From assembly GCF_049852125.1 (NCBI RefSeq), contig NZ_CP187532.1, positions 2,170,001 through 2,234,000 of the forward strand: a stretch of DNA of 64,000 bases, written 5' to 3'. A program made the translations under genes and the position numbers. Within the stretch, counting starts at the first letter, position 1; every line of letters begins with the position of its first letter. Below are positions 18,084-26,072 of the stretch, one piece after another. Under the pieces are notes generated by a model. That model was not told the origin of the DNA and searched no databases. It saw only the letters and a program-made list of their open reading frames with translations. Origin of the DNA: Senimuribacter sp049852125 (lineage in GTDB: Bacteria; Bacillota; Clostridia; Peptostreptococcales; Anaerovoracaceae).

Positions 18084-19068
18084 TAGCAATCTCCTTTTCT
18101 ATTCCCACCCTCTGGCGGGTTTCTACTGTTCCATATACCCTTATTATATTTTTTTTCTCAGAAAAATGAAAGTCTTTATTTAAAATTTGCGCCTTTTCCG
18201 GCACATTTTCTTTAATCCACTCTCGTAAAAGGGCCTGCGCCTTCCCCTCATCCTTCTGCCCATCCATATAAAATGAAAAATAATACGGAACTCTCGCGAC
18301 AATCTCTCCCTCGGCGTGAACATAATGTACAGGCTTTTCATCCTTTTCCAGAGGATACGTCGGATGTTCAATAGGCACCTTGCCGGTAATCAACACTTGG
18401 CCCTTACGGACAAAATCCCCCGACTGCACCTTTGCCCTGCCGCGATATGTATAAACGTTCTCAATATAGCATTCCTGCTCCGCTATGATATTACAAGGCT
18501 TTTCTCTCTCCTGATCGTTCGCCGGCACCTGCTCGCTCTCAGATATCTCTACCTGAACATAATTGCCCTCATAAGCAACCCTGGCCCAGACGATGCTGTC
18601 AAATACAGTAAACAGCTTCCGCTCAATTTGATCACAGTCAAAACGTTTCAACGCTCCTTCATACAATCCTTCCTCGGCAATGCACTCTCTAATTTGACTT
18701 TCCGTAATACTTTTGCAGCCTATTACCCTGATTTCCCGAACAAAGAGCGATTGCACGCCTACGACGATCAAAAATAACGCCAGCCCCACCGCCGCCATTT
18801 TCCCTGCCCAAAGTCTGGACGCTGCCGGACGCATACCGCCTTCGTCGATCACAGTCATTTTATATCTGCTTCCGGCCAATTTTTTCAGCATGCGAAAATC
18901 TTCTTCCGCCACGCAAAAAAACACTTCAGTCTCGTCCCTATAACGAATGTCCCGCAAGAAAGCGCCGCGATTTAATGCCTGCGTTAAAATTCTCTCCGGT
19001 TTAAAGCCCTGCAGCCTGACCCTAACCCAATACCTTATGAAATTCGATTCCCTGGATGTTTCCTTCAA
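18037..19068 (-). CDS. yqfD: Sporulation protein YqfD
   Basis: About 343 residues: a short cytoplasmic part beginning around YWVRVRLQGFKPE, one membrane helix (about 90-110) and an extracytoplasmic domain. YqfD is expressed in the mother cell and needed for efficient sporulation; its biochemical role is unsettled. The start is uncertain: TTG at 19068 has a GGAAGGG site ten bases upstream, while a GTG at 19095 has none and would overlap yqfC by 74 bases. The frame also overlaps phoH. Confidence 0.82.
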   Translation of the reverse strand: MKETSRESNFIRYWVRVRLQGFKPERILTQALNRGAFLRDIRYRDETEVFFCVAEEDFRMLKKLAGSRYKMTVIDEGGMRPAASRLWAGKMAAVGLALFLIVVGVQSLFVREIRVIGCKSITESQIRECIAEEGLYEGALKRFDCDQIERKLFTVFDSIVWARVAYEGNYVQVEISESEQVPANDQEREKPCNIIAEQECYIENVYTYRGRAKVQSGDFVRKGQVLITGKVPIEHPTYPLEKDEKPVHYVHAEGEIVARVPYYFSFYMDGQKDEGKAQALLREWIKENVPEKAQILNKDFHFSEKKNIIRVYGTVETRQRVGIEKEIAIDKSKPKSGAEKNTD

Positions 19069-19273
19069 GTTCCATTCGCCCTTCCCAGATTTCACCTATA
19101 ACAAAATCACTGCCGTTAACAGTCACAAAAAAGCGTCCTGTATGGACTGTAATCTGGGTATCCGTAATCAAAACGACCCGCAGCACATTTTCCACGATAG
19201 CAGCATGTTCCGACGCCGTAACCTTCGGTCCGGTGATATCAAAATCATATGTCAATTCATTTATCAGTTTCAT
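19022..19273 (-). CDS. yqfC: YabP/YqfC-family sporulation protein
   Basis: 83 residues, all beta-rich, matching the YabP/YqfC fold (ITDTQITVHTGRFFVTVNG, then an EGRMELEGNIQGIEF end). It lies immediately upstream of yqfD and overlaps it, as in other spore formers. It is slightly short at the N terminus, and no clear ribosome site is seen before the ATG at 19273. Confidence 0.8.
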   Translation of the reverse strand: MKLINELTYDFDITGPKVTASEHAAIVENVLRVVLITDTQITVHTGRFFVTVNGSDFVIGEIWEGRMELEGNIQGIEFHKVLG

Positions 19274-19369
19274 GATGTAAGTATATGAAGGAAATAACGG
19301 GATTATGCAGAACGAGATCAGGAAGCAGTCAACGTATCAATCGGTTTTGCTTTTGCCGCAAGAAAAAGC

Positions 19370-19406
19370 AAAAAAGACACCAATGGGCAAATTGAATGTC
19401 TTTTTT
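19370..19406. terminator. Hairpin terminator downstream of the UroD-family pseudogene
   Basis: AAAAAAGACA (19370-19379) pairs with TGTCTTTTTT (19397-19406), with CAAT/ATTG as a possible inner stem. It has T-runs in both directions. The block 19274-19445 otherwise holds only the yqfC upstream region. Confidence 0.7.
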
Positions 19407-19445
19407 GAGTGTATAGTATCTATTAAAAATTTAAGTTGCCTGCTT

Positions 19446-20139
19446 TTACAGTCCCTTTTCTGTATAGAATTCGTCTATAGCTTCGTAAAAGGCGTCTATA
19501 CATTCCCAGCTTGCATTAGGTCCAATATCACAGCCTGATGAAATGACAAAGTTAGGATACTGACGACACTTTTCCATTACGGCCTTCGTATCAGCTTTCA
19601 TAGACTCGGCCGTACCAAAGCAGAACTGGGATGCGGGATCTATATTTCCCATAACCAGCTTATTTGCAGGAAGCAGCGGGCAAATATCCTCCATGTTGAT
19701 TACATTACCAAAATGGTAACCCTCTGCATTGATTTCAATTAACCGGTCGGTCTTCGATCATTTCCGCCGCCTTTTTAACTGCGTCAATAAAGATCTGTGT
19801 ACGGCCGTCGCCGATTTCCGGTACGCGCATATTCTCTGCGTCCTCTTTGGTCTTAATCAGCTCTCCCAATGTCGCAGGCACATCGTTTTCCGGTACTCTG
19901 ATTTCTGCTCCACATGCTTCCGCTTCAATGGTTAAGTCCATCATGCTCATGGCTGCCAGGGACGGCGTTCTCTCTGTTAAAAATTTCATACCGTCAGCCT
20001 GGGTCTGCGCATCCGTTACCAGCTGTTTCACAGTAGCGCCTGTAAGCTGCACTGATGGAAATGTCAATACCGGCGCGCCTTTTTTCCTTGGAGAAGCGAT
20101 TACACTCTCCTTCCACTCCCTCATATTTCTCTTGTTCAT
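19446..20139 (-). pseudogene. Uroporphyrinogen decarboxylase-family protein, internally deleted
   Basis: Two frames form the two ends of one protein. The N-terminal part (19735-20139, 134 residues, beginning MNKRNMREWKESVI after AAGGAGGAGAG) ends at EDRPVN, where family members continue into the central barrel. The C-terminal part resumes in another frame at about 19737 with INAEGYHFGNVINMEDI and runs to 19446 with MGNIDPASQFCFGT and SSGCDIG. Family members have about 330-350 residues; roughly 100-130 are missing from the middle. The family includes corrinoid-protein methyltransferases of the MtaA/CmuA kind. The internal deletion plus frameshift makes it non-functional. Confidence 0.82.
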
Positions 20140-20295
20140 TGCTCTCCTCCTTGTATTGATACGATTTATTTCTTTTCGATTTAATCGCTTATAAGACTTT
20201 ATCTATTATATGAACAATTCTATCTTATGATCAAATCATATTCTTGGAATTTTTATAGGAAGTTTAGTAGTTTTTTTGAACTATAGGCAAGCAAA

Positions 20296-20323
20296 ATGGA
20301 GGCAGAATGTTTTCTGCCTCCAT
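20296..20323 (-). terminator. Terminator after yqeY
   Basis: A perfect 12-bp stem (ATGGAGGCAGAA with TTCTGCCTCCAT), 4-base loop and minus-strand TTTT tail. The rest of 20140-20337 is AT-rich with no gene seen. Confidence 0.85.
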
Positions 20324-20337
20324 AATTGGTATTTTTA

Positions 20338-20784
20338 TTATGCAAGAAATTCCATTACGACTTCCTTGACCATACCGCCGTCAGCAAGGCCTTTGACCTT
20401 ACCCATGACAGGTCCCATGAGCTTACCCATATTCTGCTTGCCTCCTTCAATTCCAAGTGAGGCTGCAGTTTCCCTGACGATCTCCATGATCTTCTCTCTG
20501 GATAGCTGTTCCGGAAGATATCTGTTCAGAACTTCTATTTCCGCGTTATATGCATCGGCCAGATCTGTTCGTCCAGCTTTTTCAAAATCAGCGAGGGCAT
20601 CCTTACGCATTTTTACCTGCTTGGATAAAATGGCAATAACGCCTGCGTCGTCCAGTTCTTCACGTTTGTCCACCTCATACTGCTTAATAGCGGCACGAGC
20701 AAGACTGATTGTATTTTTGGCGATTTCATCTCGAGATTTCATTGCCTCTTTGAAATCGGCCATCAATTGTTCTTTCAAAGTCAT
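20338..20784 (-). CDS. yqeY: GatB/YqeY domain protein
   Basis: 148 residues, the whole length being the YqeY helical bundle related to the tRNA-binding tail of GatB (ending MGKVKGLADGGMVKEVV). Its exact role is unproven, with a tRNA link inferred from the fold. It follows rpsU by 24 bases, the usual order in Firmicutes. Confidence 0.92.
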   Translation of the reverse strand: MTLKEQLMADFKEAMKSRDEIAKNTISLARAAIKQYEVDKREELDDAGVIAILSKQVKMRKDALADFEKAGRTDLADAYNAEIEVLNRYLPEQLSREKIMEIVRETAASLGIEGGKQNMGKLMGPVMGKVKGLADGGMVKEVVMEFLA

Positions 20785-20808
20785 TTATATCACCTCGATT
20801 CTAAATGA

Positions 20809-20988
20809 CTAATATTTCTTAGCCTTTTTTCTGGCGGCTTCAGACTTTTTCTTTCTCTTTACGCTCGGTTTCTCGTAATGCTCTCTCTTTCTGAGTTCGC
20901 TCATAACGCCGTCTCTTGCGCATGATCTCTTGAATCTCTTCAGAGCGCTTTCCAAACTTTCGTTTTCTCTAACGATTACTTGTGCCAT
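20809..20988 (-). CDS. rpsU: 30S ribosomal protein S21
   Basis: 59 residues, highly basic, beginning MAQVIVRENESLESALKRF and ending in a Lys/Arg tail. The ATG at 20988 is preferred over the GTG at 21000 because AGGAGGT lies ten bases before it and the protein then has the family's usual start. Confidence 0.95.
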   Translation of the reverse strand: MAQVIVRENESLESALKRFKRSCARDGVMSELRKREHYEKPSVKRKKKSEAARKKAKKY

Positions 20989-21055
20989 ATTCCAATTCAC
21001 CTCCTGACTACTTTGAATCTATTGCTGTGAACAGTCTTTTGCCTATAACGCAAAT

Positions 21056-21084
21056 ATTATACTATTTTTGTCCACATTAGGCAA
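21056..21084 (-). promoter_or_regulatory. Probable rpsU-yqeY promoter
   Basis: Minus strand TTGCCT (21084-21079), 17-base spacer and TATAAT (21061-21056), about 70 bases before rpsU. Confidence 0.6.
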
Positions 21085-21211
21085 GGCCATTTTTAAAAAA
21101 TATAGCGCAATCTACATTATATTTTTGCCATTTTTCCATTTCAGAAATGCCATTTCTTTAATCACACTACGGCAAATGCCTCAACCTTCGGTTAAAAACC
21201 TATTTTTGAAC

Positions 21212-21240
21212 TTGCAAAATTTCATCTTCTCGGTTATACT
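21212..21240 (+). promoter_or_regulatory. Promoter of the ABC-F gene
   Basis: TTGCAA (21212-21217), 17-base spacer and TATACT (21235-21240). It would start a leader of about 270 bases before the ABC-F start codon. Confidence 0.65.
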
Positions 21241-21283
21241 GAAATATAAAGCGACTATCTAAATAAGGAAGCGAGGTGAAAAG

Positions 21284-21304
21284 ATGCGCAATTTTTCTTG
21301 CTAA
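21284..21304 (+). CDS. Leader peptide MRNFSC of the ABC-F gene
   Basis: ATG at 21284, six codons and TAA at 21302-21304, with GAGGTG five bases before the ATG. Such short leader frames stall drug-bound ribosomes and switch the downstream hairpins. It is a candidate on sequence grounds only. Confidence 0.55.
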   Translation: MRNFSC

Positions 21305-21466
21305 GTTAACACTGCATGATGGAATTACACCTGGAGCGGAGCATCCGCTTATTTCGTCGTGCAAACTGCAGGAAAAACGCACATCTTTTTAGATTTCTGA
21401 AGACTGCCGCTTTGACACGTTGGCAATGCGTTCTAACCGCATTCCGTCATATTTTTTGCGTCTTCT

Positions 21467-21498
21467 TCAGCCGCGGATTTTCTGCAGCTGATTTTTTT
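21467..21498 (+). terminator. Attenuator terminator
   Basis: CAGCCGC (21468-21474) pairs with GCAGCTG (21484-21490) with one mismatch and an extra T-A closing pair, followed by seven Ts (21492-21498). It lies before the ABC-F gene, so it must be read through for expression. Confidence 0.65.
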
Positions 21499-21518
21499 AC
21501 GATGGAGGTGCAATCAAT

Positions 21519-22997
21519 ATGTCACAAATTTATGTAAACAATCTGACCTTTTCTTACGATGGAAGCTGCGAAAATGTCTTCGATCACGTCAGCTTCCAAT
21601 TGGACACTGACTGGAAACTGGGTTTTACAGGTCGTAACGGCCGAGGGAAAACAACCTTTCTCCGCCTTCTCGCCGGACAGCTTTCCTACAGCGGAACAAT
21701 CACTTCTGCCGTAGACTTTGACTACTTCCCTTTTGACGTACCCGATCCAGCGGCTATGACCATGGATATCTGTGAAGGAATACACCCCGAAGTTCAATAT
21801 TGGCAGCTGGTTCGAGAACTCAATCTGATGGATGCTGCAGAAGACATCCTGTGGCAGCCCTTTACCACCCTGTCCGGAGGCGAGCGCACAAAAGCGCTTC
21901 TGTCCGTACTCTTTCTCAAAGAAAACCACTTTCTCCTGATTGACGAACCTACGAATCATCTTGATTTAGATGCGCGAAAAGCTGTCAGCGCCTACTTAAA
22001 GCGCAAAAAAGGGTTTATTCTCGTGTCGCACGATAGAGAGTTTCTCGACGGTTGTATAGATCATATCCTGTCTATCAATAAAACCAATATAGAAATTCAA
22101 CAGGGAACCTTTTCCACGTGGTATTACAACAAAACACTGCGCGATCAATTTGAAGCAGCCGAAAACGAAAAGCTGCAAAAAAGCATCAAAGCGCTGGAGG
22201 CTGCAGAGCGACGATCAGCGACCTGGTCCGATAAGGTAGAGAAAACGAAAAACGGCGTGCGTAATTCAGGAATTAAACCGGATAAAGGTCACATCGGCGC
22301 ACAGGCGGCAAAGATGATGAAAAGATCCAAGGCTGTACAAAAGCGCAGACTGCACGCTATGGATGAAAAGGAAAAGCTTCTCAAAAATACAGAACAAGCA
22401 GACGCCTTAAAACTATATCCCCTCACCTATCGCGCAGATACATTGCTCACTGTACAGGATCTGTCTATCACCTACGGGCAGCGCGAAATTCTAGACGGAC
22501 TTACCTTTTCTGTGAGAGCTGGACAACGAATTGCTTTAAAAGGCCCAAACGGCTGCGGCAAATCCAGTATCCTAAAGCTCATCTGCGGCGAAAATATCTC
22601 TCACCAAGGAACGCTCCATACAGGCAATGGTTTAAAAATTTCCTATGTGCCGCAGGACGCCTCCTATCTATCCGGCAGCCTCCAGGATCTGGCGCGGCAA
22701 CGCGGAATCGATCTAACACAGTTTCTAACGATTCTCCGGAAACTAGATTTTTCTCGCGCTCAATTTGAAAAAACAATGGAAACCTATAGCGGCGGTCAAA
22801 AGAAAAAGGTTCTGTTAGCTGCCAGCCTTTGTGAAGAAGCCCATCTGTATGTCTGGGATGAACCCCTCAATTATGTAGATATCCTATCTAGAATTCAAAT
22901 CGAAAACCTTCTGGCGAACTATCATCCGACCATGATCTTCGTTGAACACGACGGCGCTTTCTGTGCTGCTGTAGCCACAGAAGTCCTGCAGCTGTAA
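21519..22997 (+). CDS. ABC-F ribosome-protection ATPase, Lsa/CplR-like
   Basis: 492 residues with two ABC domains joined by a linker of about 80 residues and no membrane segment. Domain 1 has Walker A GRNGRGKTT, signature LSGGERTK and DEPTNHLD; domain 2 has GPNGCGKSS, YSGGQKKK and DEPLNYVD. The start FSYDGSCENVFDHVSFQLDT and the linker (WSDKVEKTKNGVRNSG, AAKMMKRSKA) resemble Lsa/CplR-type proteins, which protect ribosomes from pleuromutilins, lincosamides and streptogramin A. Drug specificity is inferred. ATGGAGGTG precedes the start. The attenuator leader supports an antibiotic-induced role. Confidence 0.88.
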   Translation: MSQIYVNNLTFSYDGSCENVFDHVSFQLDTDWKLGFTGRNGRGKTTFLRLLAGQLSYSGTITSAVDFDYFPFDVPDPAAMTMDICEGIHPEVQYWQLVRELNLMDAAEDILWQPFTTLSGGERTKALLSVLFLKENHFLLIDEPTNHLDLDARKAVSAYLKRKKGFILVSHDREFLDGCIDHILSINKTNIEIQQGTFSTWYYNKTLRDQFEAAENEKLQKSIKALEAAERRSATWSDKVEKTKNGVRNSGIKPDKGHIGAQAAKMMKRSKAVQKRRLHAMDEKEKLLKNTEQADALKLYPLTYRADTLLTVQDLSITYGQREILDGLTFSVRAGQRIALKGPNGCGKSSILKLICGENISHQGTLHTGNGLKISYVPQDASYLSGSLQDLARQRGIDLTQFLTILRKLDFSRAQFEKTMETYSGGQKKKVLLAASLCEEAHLYVWDEPLNYVDILSRIQIENLLANYHPTMIFVEHDGAFCAAVATEVLQL

Positions 22998-23011
22998 TCT
23001 ATTCATAAGGA

Positions 23012-23050
23012 AAAAATGCTCTGCAAAATACGGCAGGGCATTCTTTTTTA
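23012..23050 (+). terminator. Terminator after the ABC-F gene
   Basis: AATGCTCTGC pairs with GCAGGGCATT (one G-T pair), followed by CTTTTTT. Confidence 0.8.
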
Positions 23051-23208
23051 TTTTTTGTTTTTTCTTTCCATTATCACCAGAATTATGTTATGATAATACG
23101 TAAGTCAAAAAAGTCTGAAACGGTCACCGTCTGTCTCTCATCGCGAGATCACAGATTGACATCATATATCTTATCTCATACAAAACTACAAAGGAGGACT
23201 TATTATTT
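23051..23208 (+). promoter_or_regulatory. Leader region of the nucleobase permease gene
   Basis: A possible promoter is TTCCAT, 17 bases, TATGAT around 23069-23097. The transcript would then carry small stems (ACGGT/ACCGT and CTC-GCGAG) before AAAGGAGG. I see no purine-riboswitch core and no PyrR-binding consensus, so regulation is unresolved. Confidence 0.35.
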
Positions 23209-24519
23209 ATGACAAACGATGCGAATCAAAACGGCATCAACGACGCGCGGGTTCTGGGAATTCCCAAGATGCTCATCCTGGGTCTGCAGCACACCTTCGC
23301 TATGTTCGGAGCAACGGTACTTGTTCCTATTCTAACTGGTCTCAGTGTTTCAACCACCCTCTTAATGGCAGGCCTGGGTACTCTTTTATTCCATTTTCTC
23401 ACAAAGGGCTCTGTCCCTGCTTTTCTCGGCTCATCGTTCGCTTTCTTGGGAGGTTACGCAGCCGTAGCGCCAATGATCGATGGACAGGCTAATGAAGAAA
23501 TGCTGCCCTACGCTTGCGGCGGCGTCTTTGCCGCAGGCCTGATATACGTAGTTATGTCGGCTTTGATAAAAGCCTTTGGCGCTAAGCGTGTAATGCGCTT
23601 CTTTCCGCCGGTAGTCACCGGTCCTATTATCATTTCCATCGGTTTGATATTGGCGCCCACCGCAATTACAAACTGTCAGACAAACTGGCCGTTAGCATTA
23701 ATCGCGCTTCTTTCCATCATTATTTTCAATATATGGGGCAGAGGCATGGTAAAGATCATCCCAATCATTCTGGGCGTTGTAATCGCCTACATAGCCGCTG
23801 TTATTATGGGGGAAGTCGATTTAACCGCAATCGGTCAGCAGTCTATCATCGGATTACCTGATATCACAATTATGAAGTTTGACGTTTCCTCTATTATCAC
23901 GATCATGCCGATCGCTTTGGCCACCATGATGGAACACATCGGCGATATTTCAGCAATTGGAGCGACTACCGGAAAAAATTATATTTCCAATCCGGGACTG
24001 CACAGAACCCTGCTGGGAGACGGACTTGCCACCTGTCTTTCCGCGGCCTTTGGCGGTCCTGCCAACACAACTTATGGCGAGAATACCGGGGTTTTGGCAT
24101 TAACCAAAATCTACGATCCCAAAGTCGTACGGATTGCCGCTTGTTTTGCTATACTGCTTTCCTTTATTCCTAAGGTCAGCTACGCCATTTCATCGATCCC
24201 CGCTGCAGTTATCGGCGGCGTATCTCTAATCCTATACGGTATGATCTCAGCCATAGGTATTCGCAATGTGGTCGAAAATCAGGTAGACTTTACAAAGACA
24301 AGGAACACGATCATAGCAGCGCTGATTCTGGTCTGCGCGCTGGGCTTCAATTCCGTAGGCGGCGTCTCCTTTACTGTAGCAAACGCCACCATCACCCTAT
24401 CGGGATTGGCAATCGCAGCTATCGTCGGCATCCTTGCCAACGCGATTCTGCCGGGCAACGATTATGAATTTAAAGAAGAAGATGGAACTGTAGAAAAATT
24501 CCAGACATTTAAACTATAG
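23209..24519 (+). CDS. uraA: Uracil/xanthine permease (nucleobase:cation symporter-2 family)
   Basis: 436 residues with 12-14 membrane spans. The motifs GLQHTFAMFGATVLVP (first helices), MEHIGD and GGPANTTYGENTG are those of UraA/PyrP-type carriers; the Glu in MMEHIGD and the NTTYGEN loop point to uracil rather than xanthine. It imports a nucleobase with a proton. AAAGGAGG precedes the start. It follows the ABC-F gene but has its own terminator-bounded unit. Confidence 0.93.
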   Translation: MTNDANQNGINDARVLGIPKMLILGLQHTFAMFGATVLVPILTGLSVSTTLLMAGLGTLLFHFLTKGSVPAFLGSSFAFLGGYAAVAPMIDGQANEEMLPYACGGVFAAGLIYVVMSALIKAFGAKRVMRFFPPVVTGPIIISIGLILAPTAITNCQTNWPLALIALLSIIIFNIWGRGMVKIIPIILGVVIAYIAAVIMGEVDLTAIGQQSIIGLPDITIMKFDVSSIITIMPIALATMMEHIGDISAIGATTGKNYISNPGLHRTLLGDGLATCLSAAFGGPANTTYGENTGVLALTKIYDPKVVRIAACFAILLSFIPKVSYAISSIPAAVIGGVSLILYGMISAIGIRNVVENQVDFTKTRNTIIAALILVCALGFNSVGGVSFTVANATITLSGLAIAAIVGILANAILPGNDYEFKEEDGTVEKFQTFKL

Positions 24520-24526
24520 GTAGAGT

Positions 24527-24560
24527 AAAAGGCAAGCAGAACCATTCTACTTGCCTTTTT
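24527..24560. terminator. Bidirectional terminator between uraA and lysO
   Basis: AAAAGGCAAG (24527-24536) pairs with CTTGCCTTTT (24550-24559), with T- or A-rich flanks for both strands. Confidence 0.85.
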
Positions 24561-24621
24561 ATATTTCACGCTTTTCTAATTTCACATTTTTTATTCATTT
24601 TGCTTAACGATACTGTTAACA

Positions 24622-25608
24622 CTAATATCCCAAAACCAACGGAACAACAATAGGCACCGCAGCGCTCTGTACTACGCCGCTGATAAACGAATACATGGCA
24701 ATATCGCCGCGGGTAGATCTTTCGATAAGCGGCAAACACACATCCATGGAAGAACAGGCAGGAACAGCCATGGCTTCCAAATATCCTATCTTTTTTGCCA
24801 CCAGTGGAATAATCAGTACAGAAATAAACTCTCTCATCACATTATGCATGAAAGATACTGCGCTTGCCGTCACCAGCCCGGCCTCCATGATAATACCTGG
24901 CGCAAAGGTATACCATCCGAAACCTCCTCCGATCGCTAGAGCTTCCCGCAAAGATATCCCGGAGAGAAACGGCACGCATACTGCCGCGCCGACCAAAGTA
25001 CCCAGCATAACTGCAGCGGGAAAAATTAACACACGCAGGCCAACCTGTCTGAAATGCTGCAGCGCGGTGCCGTCTACACCCATATCAAAGCCAACAAAAT
25101 AAAGCAGCACACAAAGCCCAACGTTGATCATTGTCCCTACCAGACCTCCGAACGCTTCCATATCCGAAAAAATTTCCGGCACAATGAAATGGCCAAAAGC
25201 TAGACCTCCGGCTACGCATAATAAAATAATAACCGTCATGGAATTCAGCTTTTTTTCATTCGATTCTTCTGAGCCAGCATCCTGGCTGTCCTCCGGGGCA
25301 GACGCCTGTTTGTCCCGCAAATTGCCAAAACGGTCAATCCTCATGATCTTTCGCGCGCCTGTCATAGCCGCCACAGAAAAGATAATAATCGATATCGTCA
25401 TGATCAACGCATATAATCCGATGGAATTCAGGTTATCTATAACCTCCTGATTCGACCCCATTCTCATACCCATAGCAAAAATCAAAATAATAATAGCCAC
25501 TGTCTGCAATCTGCCAGTCCACTGAATCAGTCTCTGGTGTTCTCGCAATCTGCTCCCGCAAAAAAATCCTACTACCGCCATTGCCAGATAAAGGGCCAAA
25601 TCACTCAT
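24622..25608 (-). CDS. lysO: LysO family (DUF340) amino-acid exporter
   Basis: 328 residues. The N-terminal half (AVVGFFCGSRLR ... FAMGMRMGSN) and C-terminal half (GFDMGVDG, GFGWYTFAPGIIM, MRELISVL-like) fit LysO, which exports lysine and its toxic analogue thialysine. A hydrophilic Ser/Glu-rich loop (about 100-118) separates the halves. The start is near a minus-strand TATAAT-like stretch at about 25632. Substrate is inferred from the family. Confidence 0.85.
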   Translation of the reverse strand: MSDLALYLAMAVVGFFCGSRLREHQRLIQWTGRLQTVAIIILIFAMGMRMGSNQEVIDNLNSIGLYALIMTISIIIFSVAAMTGARKIMRIDRFGNLRDKQASAPEDSQDAGSEESNEKKLNSMTVIILLCVAGGLAFGHFIVPEIFSDMEAFGGLVGTMINVGLCVLLYFVGFDMGVDGTALQHFRQVGLRVLIFPAAVMLGTLVGAAVCVPFLSGISLREALAIGGGFGWYTFAPGIIMEAGLVTASAVSFMHNVMREFISVLIIPLVAKKIGYLEAMAVPACSSMDVCLPLIERSTRGDIAMYSFISGVVQSAAVPIVVPLVLGY

Positions 25609-25661
25609 ATCTGAATCTCCTTTTTAATCATACTATAATATAGTATACTTCAAAAATAATA

Positions 25662-25682
25662 GACCGGCAACACCTACCGGTC
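25662..25682 (-). terminator. Terminator after the HIT gene
   Basis: GACCGG/CCGGTC stem with nine-base loop; the minus-strand tail is TATTATTTTTG. Confidence 0.65.
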
Positions 25683-25730
25683 CATTATTCAGATTTTTTC
25701 ACTAGATTCTGGTTCAGTCCACTAGCGACA

Positions 25731-26072
25731 TCAGCCCGGTGGCCAAGCCATCTTGCGTTTTCCAAGAATGTGAAAATGCAGATGCTTCACAGTCTGGAAA
25801 GCATCCTCACCGTTATTGCTCACAACACGATAGCCATTTTCAAGACCCAAATCAGCAGCAATCTCATGAATTTTAAACATAATATATCCCATCAGCTCTC
25901 GATCTTCTTCCTTCACATCGTCCAGAGAAGCAATATGCTTCTTTGGAATCACCAGCACATGGACAGGCGCTTGCGGATCCAAATCATGAAACGCGATCAT
26001 CTTATCATCCTCGTAAGCTACTGTCGATGGAATCTCATGCTTTCCAATCTTGCAAAAAATACAATCAGCCAT
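25731..26072 (-). CDS. HIT family protein (HinT-like purine nucleoside phosphoramidase)
   Basis: 113 residues with the histidine triad HLHFHILG (H-x-H-x-H), preceded by CIFCKI, a zinc half-site typical of HinT. It hydrolyses AMP-lysine or related phosphoramidates. It overlaps the end of mtaB by eight bases; the mtaB-hit order is conserved in Clostridia. Confidence 0.94.
   Translation of the reverse strand: MADCIFCKIGKHEIPSTVAYEDDKMIAFHDLDPQAPVHVLVIPKKHIASLDDVKEEDRELMGYIMFKIHEIAADLGLENGYRVVSNNGEDAFQTVKHLHFHILGKRKMAWPPG

Larger units (their letters stand above)
21247..21518 (+). promoter_or_regulatory. Attenuator-type leader of the ABC-F resistance gene
   Basis: The leader contains, in order, a 6-codon reading frame with its own ribosome site, hairpins (GCGGA/TCCGC at 21336-21348 and AATGCG/CGCATT at 21425-21443), and a terminator with a T7 run ending 23 bases before the gene. 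CTGAAG at 21397-21402 can pair with CTTCAG at 21465-21470, which would occupy the 5' arm of the terminator. This is the logic of drug-induced ribosome-mediated attenuation known for ABC-F genes. Confidence 0.65.

Noticed and set aside
21316..21537. A 73-residue plus-strand frame across the ABC-F leader
   Set aside because: No ribosome site at the ATG and it overlaps the attenuator and the ABC-F start; probably chance.
23051..23208. Purine riboswitch or PyrR attenuator before uraA
   Set aside because: Conserved riboswitch core and PyrR-binding loop are not visible, and no terminator lies just before the gene.
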